From positions 124,001-188,000 of the forward strand of contig JALDYZ010000004.1 in assembly GCA_030028905.1 (NCBI GenBank): DNA of 64,000 nt, read 5' to 3'. The position numbers and the translations under genes are program-made. Positions 58,212 through 64,000 of the stretch are shown in pieces. The notes beneath the pieces are model-generated. The model worked only from the letters and a program-made list of their open reading frames with translations. It did no database searches and was not told the origin of the DNA. Numbering within the stretch: the first letter of the stretch is position 1; the number at the start of each line of letters is the position of its first letter. The stretch is from Ferirhizobium litorale (lineage in GTDB: Bacteria > Pseudomonadota > Alphaproteobacteria > Rhizobiales > Rhizobiaceae).

Positions 58212-58837
58212 CCGCGCACGGACCGATCAGGGTGCTTGTGGTGGACGATCACCATCTCATAAGAGAAGGCATCGCAGCGCTCGTCGCCAGCCAGGGCGAC
58301 ATTGAAATCGTCGGCGAGGCGGCGGATGGAAATCAGGCCGTGGCCCAGTTCGAGGCGCTGAGGCCGGATGTCATGCTCCTCGACCTGCAGATGCCTGGAA
58401 TGGGCGGGCTGGAAGCTTTGGCAGACATCAAGAGCCGCCATCCCCAAGCGCGAATTGTCATCCTGACAACCTATGACGGCGACCATCTCGCCAGTCGCGC
58501 TCTCGCTGCCGGCGCACAGGCCTACATTCTCAAGAGTTCGGTTCGCAGAGAGTTGCTTGACACGATCAGAGCCGTCTTTCGGGGACAGAAGCACGTTCAG
58601 GCTGACGTTGCTGCAAAGCTCTCCGACCATGCCGGCGAGGATGTACTGACCACCCGCGAGCTTGCGGTTCTTTCGCTGATCGCGGAGGGAAACACGAACA
58701 AGGCAATTGGCGAAAGGCTCTCGATCACGGAGGAAACGGTGAAGGGCTACGTCAAGAGCATCCTTGCGAAACTGCATGCCAAGGACCGCACGCACGCCGT
58801 CACATTGGGCATCAAGCGCGGGATCATTGAGCTTTAG
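58208..58837 (+). CDS. NarL/LuxR-type response regulator
   Basis: A 209-residue partner of the propeller kinase. The receiver domain has VLVVDDHHLIREG, phosphoacceptor Asp in VMLLDLQMPGMGG, Thr in VILTTYD and Lys in AYILKSS. The C-terminal LuxR helix-turn-helix is at about residues 143-205 (LTTRELAVLSLIAEGNTNKA, ITEETVKGYVKSILAKL). The target genes are unknown. Its 3' end overlaps the convergent dehydrogenase gene by 14 bp. Confidence 0.93.
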   Translation: MTAHGPIRVLVVDDHHLIREGIAALVASQGDIEIVGEAADGNQAVAQFEALRPDVMLLDLQMPGMGGLEALADIKSRHPQARIVILTTYDGDHLASRALAAGAQAYILKSSVRRELLDTIRAVFRGQKHVQADVAAKLSDHAGEDVLTTRELAVLSLIAEGNTNKAIGERLSITEETVKGYVKSILAKLHAKDRTHAVTLGIKRGIIEL

Positions 58838-59921
58838 GCGTGAAGCCGGCACGGCGTGGCGAAGTCGAATCCCAGCTGGATTGTTGGAGGCTGATTTGCA
58901 CCTTGCAGGCAGTTGATCGGTCGCCGGCCTGCTCAAAAGCCTCGACCGCCTGTTCGAGTGCAAACGTATGGGAAATGATCGACCGCACATCGATGCGCAG
59001 TGTGGAAATCAAGTCCACGGCCTTAGCGAACTCCTGGTGGAAACGCTGCGACCCGCGCCAAACGAGTTCCTTGCCGACCAGAGCGTTGAGGGGAATTTCG
59101 ATATCACCCGTCACGCCGACTTGAACGATGGTACCCCGCGGTTTGATGGTGGCGAAAGCAGACCGCAACGCAGAGGCTGCTGCAGAACATTCAAACGCCA
59201 CGTCGAAACTGCCCTTGTTCTCCTCAAAGGGGCGCAATGCGAGCGGATCGGTCGCGACATTGATCGTCCGGGTCGCTCCGATGGTGGGCGCCCGGGCGAG
59301 CGCGCCGTCCATCAGGTCGGTCACCACAATCTCGCCCGCTCCGGCGTGGCGCGCGGCAGCAACGACCAGCAGACCGATCGGCCCGGCGCCGGTGACGAGA
59401 ACTTCCTTGCCCGTCAGATCCCCTGCCTGTGCCACCGCATGGAGGCAGACGGCAAGCGGTTCCGCGCAGGCTGCCTCCCCCGCCGATACGCCCTCCGTCA
59501 CCGGAAGGCATTGTGTGGCCGGGGCGACCAGCCGAGTCCGAAACATGCCATTCTCATGAGGCAGGCGCATCGCCGAGCCCATGAACCGCATTTCAAGGCA
59601 GTGGATCGGCTGCGCGATCCGGCAATACTGGCATTGGCCACAGGGCTGGGATGGGTTGATCGCGACAAGTTGCCCGATCTCGAGGCTGGTGACCCCTTCA
59701 CCGAGCGCCTCGACAAAGCCGGACGCCTCGTGCCCAGCGATGATGGGTTCGCGAACCCGCACGGGGCCAAATCCGCCGTCCTGATAGTAGTGTAGATCAG
59801 AACCGCAGATCCCTCCCGCCGCCATCGCGAGAAGAACTTCGCCAGGACCCGGAGTTGCACAGTCGAGCGTCTCCACTCTCAAATCACGCCTGCCGTGAAG
59901 GCGGGCAACGCGCGTTCGCAT
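58824..59921 (-). CDS. idnD: zinc-dependent dehydrogenase, L-idonate 5-dehydrogenase-like
   Basis: A 365-residue medium-chain alcohol dehydrogenase. Catalytic zinc ligands are in GGICGSDLHYY and GHEASG; the structural zinc site has four Cys in CGQCQYCRIAQPIHC; NAD binding is at VLVTGAGPIGLLVVAAARHAG. The overall sequence resembles L-idonate 5-dehydrogenase, but other polyols or sugar acids are possible. It lies downstream of the TRAP transporter genes on the same strand, so it probably acts on the transported compound. The last ~15 residues overlap the response regulator gene. Confidence 0.83.
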   Translation of the reverse strand: MRTRVARLHGRRDLRVETLDCATPGPGEVLLAMAAGGICGSDLHYYQDGGFGPVRVREPIIAGHEASGFVEALGEGVTSLEIGQLVAINPSQPCGQCQYCRIAQPIHCLEMRFMGSAMRLPHENGMFRTRLVAPATQCLPVTEGVSAGEAACAEPLAVCLHAVAQAGDLTGKEVLVTGAGPIGLLVVAAARHAGAGEIVVTDLMDGALARAPTIGATRTINVATDPLALRPFEENKGSFDVAFECSAAASALRSAFATIKPRGTIVQVGVTGDIEIPLNALVGKELVWRGSQRFHQEFAKAVDLISTLRIDVRSIISHTFALEQAVEAFEQAGDRSTACKVQISLQQSSWDSTSPRRAGFTPKAQ

Positions 59922-59979
59922 TACCTGGATGCCTTTCGTTTAGTAGTTAGCGGCCCGCCCGACGCGGCGGGCCGGCTGT

Positions 59980-61386
59980 TTATCGGATAAGCCCGAGCTG
60001 CGTAGGCAGCCAAAGGGTGACGGCTGGCACAAAAGTGATGAGAGCAAGCGCTATGAACAGCGGGACCATCCAAGGCAGGATGGCAAGCGTCGTCCGTTCC
60101 ACAGACATCCTGGAGATGCGCGAGAGCACGAAGAGCACCATGCCGACCGGGGGCGTCAGCAGGCCGATCATCAGGTTCAGCGTGACGATCAAGCCAAGAT
60201 GAACCGGATCGATCCCGTAGCGCGCGGCCACCGGCATCAGGATTGGCACGAGGATGCTGATGGCTGCGATCGTATCGAGGAAGGCGCCGACAATGAGCAG
60301 CAAAATGTTGACGATGAGGAGAAATGTCCACCAATTTTCCGTCAGGCCGAACAGGAAATCGGAAAAGAGCTGAGCCGCCTGGCTGACTGTCAGAAGCCAC
60401 GCGAAAATGGATGCCGCCGTGACGATGAACAGAACGGAAGCCGTGGTTTCGATCGTATCGAACGAGGCCTTTGCCAGTGTCCGCAGCGTCATTGTCCGAT
60501 ATCGCACAAGACCAAGGAACAGCGACCAGAGTACGGCTGCCACTGCGGCTTCGGTGGGCGTGAACCAACCCATCGTCATGCCGCCGATCAGCAGAACCGG
60601 CGTCATCAGCGCCATTACCGCTGAAAAATCGAAATACCAGTCAATCGCTACCAGCACTGCGAGGCCTATTAAGACTGCAATGTTGACCGAAAGGCCAGCA
60701 AGGATCATCAGGTACGTAGCCACAGGGAAGGCAAGGACAATCATCACTTCGAGCGATGCGCCCAAGAGCTGCTTCAGCTCGAATGGCGTATCCGAGCCCC
60801 AGCCCTTCCGCCTGGCGAAGATGTAGACCGTCACCATCATCAGTACGGTCATGACGACACCCGGAATGATGCCCGCCATGAACAATGCTCCGATCGAGGC
60901 ATTGGCCATCATTCCATAGATCACGAAGGGCAGAGAGGGCGGAAATATCGGGCCAAGCGTCGCGGAGGCGGCGGTGACGCCGACCGCTGCTTCCACCGGG
61001 TAGCCGTGATCCTTCATAGCCTTGATTTCAATGGTGCCGATGCCGGCTGCATCGGCCAGCGCCGTTCCGGACATACCGGAAAAGACAACCGAACCGATGA
61101 TGTTGACCTGCGCCAGCCCGCCCTTCATCCAACCAACAAGCGCAAGCGCAAACCGGTAGATGCGGCCGGTGACACCGGCAATATTCATCAGATTGCCGGC
61201 GAGGATGAAGAATGGCACCGCGATCAGCGGAAAACTTTCAACGCCCGCGATCATGCGCTGCGCAGCGATGATATCCGGCGCAACGCCATAGATCACCAGG
61301 TAGAGCAAGGAAGCAACCGCCATGGAAATCGCCACCGGCGTGCCGATCAAAAGCAGCAGCAGGAAGGAGCCAAGAAGAAGAAGCAT
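59980..61386 (-). CDS. dctM: TRAP transporter large permease (DctM)
   Basis: A 468-residue membrane protein of about twelve or more hydrophobic segments, the transport subunit of a TRAP system. It begins MLLLLGSFLLLLLIGTPVAI and has DctM family stretches such as GIGTIEIKAMKDHGYP, ATLGPIFPPSLPFVIYG and NLMIGLLTPPVGMVLFV. The frame remains open far upstream through dctQ, but the ATG at 61386 is the conserved family start, 2 nt after dctQ. It drives solute uptake with a sodium or proton gradient. Confidence 0.94.
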   Translation of the reverse strand: MLLLLGSFLLLLLIGTPVAISMAVASLLYLVIYGVAPDIIAAQRMIAGVESFPLIAVPFFILAGNLMNIAGVTGRIYRFALALVGWMKGGLAQVNIIGSVVFSGMSGTALADAAGIGTIEIKAMKDHGYPVEAAVGVTAASATLGPIFPPSLPFVIYGMMANASIGALFMAGIIPGVVMTVLMMVTVYIFARRKGWGSDTPFELKQLLGASLEVMIVLAFPVATYLMILAGLSVNIAVLIGLAVLVAIDWYFDFSAVMALMTPVLLIGGMTMGWFTPTEAAVAAVLWSLFLGLVRYRTMTLRTLAKASFDTIETTASVLFIVTAASIFAWLLTVSQAAQLFSDFLFGLTENWWTFLLIVNILLLIVGAFLDTIAAISILVPILMPVAARYGIDPVHLGLIVTLNLMIGLLTPPVGMVLFVLSRISRMSVERTTLAILPWMVPLFIALALITFVPAVTLWLPTQLGLIR

Positions 61387-61388
61387 GA

Positions 61389-61964
61389 TCAGATTCCCCC
61401 TGCGCTGATATCTTCCTGTGCCCGCTCCCGCACCGTTCTGGTGCCCGTCAAATCCTTGATCAGGTTTTGCAGCGAACGAAAGAACATCAAGGCGAAGGCT
61501 GCGAAGACCATATAAAAGACCATACCGCGCGGCAGGTCGACCGTTACCATCCGCTCGTCGTTGACGATCTCGAGGTAGCGCCACAATAGCCATGCCATAT
61601 AGGCAAAGAAGCCGATGGCAATCAGGTCGACGGCAACTTCGAGAAATCTGACAACCCGCCCCGGAAGGAAGCGGTAAAGCAGGTCCACGTGGATGTGGCG
61701 GACCATGCGCACACACATTACGGAGCCCAGGAAGACCACGACCACCAAGCAGTTGGCTGCGATTTCCTCGGTCCAGGCAAAACTGTTGTTCAAGACATAG
61801 CGCGTGAAGAATTGTAGAAATACGGCGAGGCCCATGCCCCAAAAAACCGCCAGGGTGACCCAATCCTCAACAGCATAGGGCGAAAGGTCAACCGGTGCCG
61901 CTTCTTCCTCGAAGGCATGCGCCATTTCTTCTACGGTGATCGGCGCGTGCGGATGCTCCGTCAT
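61389..61964 (-). CDS. dctQ: TRAP transporter small permease (DctQ)
   Basis: About 191 residues with four hydrophobic segments, the small membrane subunit. Family stretches are WVTLAVFWGMGLAVFLQFFTRYVLNN (as shorter blocks), FAWTEEIAANCLVVVVFLGS and RHIHVDLL. The ATG at 61964 has CGGAG at good spacing; one six codons earlier (61982) is an alternative. An unusually long hydrophilic N-terminus of ~35 residues precedes the first membrane segment. Confidence 0.9.
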   Translation of the reverse strand: MTEHPHAPITVEEMAHAFEEEAAPVDLSPYAVEDWVTLAVFWGMGLAVFLQFFTRYVLNNSFAWTEEIAANCLVVVVFLGSVMCVRMVRHIHVDLLYRFLPGRVVRFLEVAVDLIAIGFFAYMAWLLWRYLEIVNDERMVTVDLPRGMVFYMVFAAFALMFFRSLQNLIKDLTGTRTVRERAQEDISAGGI

Positions 61965-62030
61965 CGGATCGACTCCGTTCATCGGAATTGCGAAGAATTG
62001 CCCCGACGCAGGACGCCGGGGCCAAAGACA

Positions 62031-63005
62031 TCACTGAATGGCTCGGATGGCCTCCCAGTCGGCCTTCTCGTACCCGAAGTCTTCAAGCTTCACGTTCTCG
62101 ATGACGTTATTCTCGAAGTCCGCCTTGTCGATTTCGGTGACGGTCAGACCCTTGTTCTTGAACTCGTCAACGAGCGCCTTTTCGCGGGCCTCGATGGTCT
62201 TGGTGGTGCGGGCAGCAGCCTCTTGCATGACCTCCGTGAAGATTTGCTTGTCCTCGTCGGAGAGGCTTTCCCAGCGGCTCTTGGACACAACAGTGTTCAG
62301 ATGATCGACGATATGGCCGGTCAGCACGATGTTCTTCTGGACCTCATAGAACTTCTTCGCCTCGATGGTTGTTAGCGGGTTTTCCTGTGCCTCGACGGTA
62401 CCGTTCTGCAGGGCCAGGTAGACTTCCGCAAAGGCGATCGGAGCCGTGTTGGCGCCGCACGCTCGCGGCATCGCCAGATAGGCAGGAACATCCGGCACAC
62501 GCATTTTCAGACCAGCCATGTCCGCGCACTTGGAAATCGGGCGGTTCGACGTGGTATGGCGCGTTCCATAGTAGCTGACCGCCACGATATGGTTGCCGGT
62601 GCTTTCTTCATAACCGCCGGTCAGCTTCTTGAAGACGTCGCTCTTCGTGTAAGCGAGAAGATGGCTCGGATCGCGGAAAATATAGGGATAGTAGGTGACG
62701 CCGATCGGCTTGTAGTCGCGCGCCGCGAAGCTGGAACCCGAGATGATGATATCGACAGTGCCGAGCTTCAGTCCCTGGTTGATATCGGCCTCCTTGCCGA
62801 GCTGCGACGCCGGAAAGACCTCGATCTTGTAGCGACCATCGGTACGCTTCGCGATCTCTTCGGCGGCCCATACGGAATCCGTGTGGAAAGGCTCGGACGT
62901 CTCGTAGACGTGAGCCCATTTCAGCACGGTCTCGGCGTGAGCCGAGAGCGTCGAGGCGACAATCACGGCGGCTGCGCCCAACAATGTCTTCAGTTTGAGT
63001 TTCAT
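62031..63005 (-). CDS. dctP: TRAP transporter solute-binding protein (DctP)
   Basis: A 324-residue periplasmic binding protein with signal peptide (LLGAAAVIVASTLSAHA). DctP features are KIEVFPASQLGKEADINQGL, the conserved carboxylate-binding Arg region GLKMRVPDVPAY, and AEVYLALQNGTVEAQENP. It binds an organic acid; with idnD nearby, a sugar acid such as idonate or a related aldonate is plausible. The ribosome site GGAGGAAAG is strong. It is the first transporter gene after the GntR regulator. Confidence 0.92.
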   Translation of the reverse strand: MKLKLKTLLGAAAVIVASTLSAHAETVLKWAHVYETSEPFHTDSVWAAEEIAKRTDGRYKIEVFPASQLGKEADINQGLKLGTVDIIISGSSFAARDYKPIGVTYYPYIFRDPSHLLAYTKSDVFKKLTGGYEESTGNHIVAVSYYGTRHTTSNRPISKCADMAGLKMRVPDVPAYLAMPRACGANTAPIAFAEVYLALQNGTVEAQENPLTTIEAKKFYEVQKNIVLTGHIVDHLNTVVSKSRWESLSDEDKQIFTEVMQEAAARTTKTIEAREKALVDEFKNKGLTVTEIDKADFENNVIENVKLEDFGYEKADWEAIRAIQ

Positions 63006-63061
63006 TCTTTCCTCCCGAGTGAAACAGAACGGTATCGATGACCGTGCCGGATGGCCAACGG

Positions 63062-63778
63062 TCAGTCTTCTCTGGTCGGCTCCTCCCCGAAGCTTTCCGA
63101 GAATCTCTTCTGCGCCAACGTCAGATGGTGACGCATGGCCTCGCGCGCCGCGGCGGGGTCGCCGGCGGCAATGGCGTCACGAATGACGTAGTGCTCGTCA
63201 AGCGCCAGCTTCCAGGTGTGCGGTCCCTCGAAGTAGCTCGCCAGCTTCTTGAAATAGGGCGACATCCGGGAGTCATAGACCATCCCGGTAAAGTGCTTCA
63301 GCGCCGAATTCTCAATAATGTCCACAATCGCAGAGTGAAAATCGCGGTCGCAGGCAAGGGCCACCGAAGCATCTCCCAACGAATGTGCCATGCGCTCGAG
63401 AATGGCATCGATACGCGCAATACTGGCTGGCGTTGCCAGTCGTGCGGCCTCTTCTGCAATGCCGCTTTCGATCAGGCAGCGCGCCTGAAGGATTTCCAGG
63501 GGGCCTTCGCTATCCTCTTTCGGAAGCGGAGCCGAAGCGTGTTGGGGCGGCCTGTTGCTTATATAGACGCCAGATCCCATCCGAATCCGGATGTGCCCTT
63601 CGACCTCCAATACGATCAGAGCCTCGCGCACGGTTGGGCGGGAGACGGAAAAGCGCTCCGCGAGCTGACGTTCGGGCGGCAATCGGGTTCCCGGTTGCAA
63701 CTCCCCCGTCTCGATGAGCACACGAATTTGTTCCGCAACCTGCCGATAAAGCCGGCGCGGCTCCAAAGCCACGAACAT
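63062..63778 (-). CDS. GntR-family (FCD domain) regulator of the TRAP/idnD operon
   Basis: A 238-residue repressor with an N-terminal winged helix (RLPPERQLAERFSVSRPTVR, residues ~32-52) and a C-terminal all-helical FCD domain with the metal/ligand His residues (DRDFHSAIV, LDEHYVIRDAI, REAMRHHL). The ATG is preceded by GGGAGGA. It is first in the operon regulator-dctP-dctQ-dctM-idnD. A perfect palindrome 36 bp upstream of its start is the likely operator, so it should control itself and the operon. Confidence 0.9.
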   Translation of the reverse strand: MFVALEPRRLYRQVAEQIRVLIETGELQPGTRLPPERQLAERFSVSRPTVREALIVLEVEGHIRIRMGSGVYISNRPPQHASAPLPKEDSEGPLEILQARCLIESGIAEEAARLATPASIARIDAILERMAHSLGDASVALACDRDFHSAIVDIIENSALKHFTGMVYDSRMSPYFKKLASYFEGPHTWKLALDEHYVIRDAIAAGDPAAAREAMRHHLTLAQKRFSESFGEEPTRED

Positions 63779-63813
63779 CGAAGTCCTCCCTGCACATCAC
63801 TCCTCTGATGCAC

Positions 63814-63838
63814 AATTGGTCAGATTGTCTGACCAATT
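63814..63838. promoter_or_regulatory. palindromic operator of the FCD-type GntR regulator
   Basis: Perfect 25-bp palindrome with 11-bp arms AATTGGTCAGA / TCTGACCAATT around TTG. The arms carry TGGTC / GACCA, the typical recognition pattern of FadR/FCD regulators. It lies directly upstream of the regulator gene and within reach of its promoter. Confidence 0.8.
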
Positions 63839-63902
63839 TCTACTATGAGTTTATTTCGGCACCTGTCAAGCAGGTCGCGAAAGAGTTGGAGACCTTCGCC
63901 AA

Positions 63903-63926
63903 GGCGCCCGACCTCATTCGGGCGCC
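63903..63926 (-). terminator. hairpin at the end of the partial gene
   Basis: Perfect 9-bp stem (GGCGCCCGA / TCGGGCGCC) with a 6-nt loop spanning the stop codon of the partial minus-strand gene. Only two T residues follow, so termination strength is uncertain. Confidence 0.45.
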
Positions 63927-64000
63927 GCTATGCGCGCCTGCCCCGGAAGCGGGACGCGATAGCGCTCGCTCAACTCAACGAATGCGGAAGCCGTCGCGGG
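63914..64000 (-). CDS. partial gene, C-terminal end only
   Basis: A minus-strand frame enters from the right edge and ends with TGA at 63914-63916, giving the last 28 residues of a protein (ATASAFVELSERYRVPLPGQ and following). The frame and composition look coding. The A-x-A-F-V-E-L pattern resembles ends of LysR-type regulators, but this is too short to assign. A 9-bp hairpin (63903-63926) overlaps the stop. Confidence 0.45.
   Translation of the reverse strand, partial: PATASAFVELSERYRVPLPGQARIAAPE

Overview
The window reads as chromosomal DNA of a Rhizobiaceae alphaproteobacterium, most like Ensifer/Sinorhizobium. The evidence is a GC-rich sequence, the lineage-specific flagellar master regulator pair visN/visR, the rhizobial chemotaxis order icpA-cheS-cheY1-cheA-cheW-cheR-cheB-cheY2-cheD-cheT, the rhaRSTPQK/rhaDI rhamnose genes next to icpA, and a hutXWV-type transporter. 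The genus is inferred from gene content and order only.

Layout. (1) 118-774: a stand-alone phosphoribosyltransferase-fold protein. (2) 796-9652: flagellar structural and export genes (an unknown protein, fliI, flgF and a DUF1217 protein on the minus strand; motA, fliM, fliN, fliG, flhB and another unknown protein on the plus strand). (3) 9871-11376: visR and visN. (4) 11377-13260: an unusually AT-rich stretch followed by a tail-to-tail LuxI/LuxR pair, sitting between visN and fliF. (5) 13547-24120: fliF and the whole che operon up to the soluble receptor gene icpA, all on the minus strand. (6) 24501-34974: L-rhamnose uptake and catabolism, with rhaRSTPQK leftward and rhaDI rightward from a shared control region built of a long inverted repeat. 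(7) 35180-36488: an exported pentapeptide-repeat protein and an MgtC-like membrane protein. (8) 36634-42756: a housekeeping block with tRNA-Phe, yacG, maf, infA, a low-molecular-weight phosphatase, a UPF0262 protein, hisD, a DUF2948 protein and murA. (9) 42913-48549: tRNA-Thr followed by a five-gene nucleotide-sugar/surface-glycan cassette that looks like an accessory insertion. (10) 48733-54167: hutC and the hutXWV transporter with a HutH-family protein. (11) 54585-58837: a small unknown protein, a large periplasmic beta-propeller sensor kinase and its LuxR-type response regulator. (12) 58824-63778: an L-idonate-dehydrogenase-like enzyme, a tripartite TRAP transporter and a GntR/FCD repressor with a clear palindromic operator. 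(13) 63914-64000: the 3' end of another minus-strand gene.

How the parts connect. VisN and VisR are the top-level motility activators in Sinorhizobium; here a complete-looking acyl-homoserine-lactone synthase gene diverges from visN over a shared stretch of about 30% GC, so quorum sensing and motility may be linked at this point. The rhamnose genes form a closed pathway (import, isomerase, kinase, aldolase/dehydrogenase) under a DeoR-type regulator. The HutH-family protein of the hut operon lacks the Ala-Ser-Gly triad that forms the MIO catalytic group, so its usual annotation as histidine ammonia-lyase is doubtful. The sugar cassette combines a CDP-glucose-forming nucleotidyltransferase with an SDR epimerase, a cupin epimerase and an SAF-domain oxidoreductase, a combination for which I cannot name an established product.
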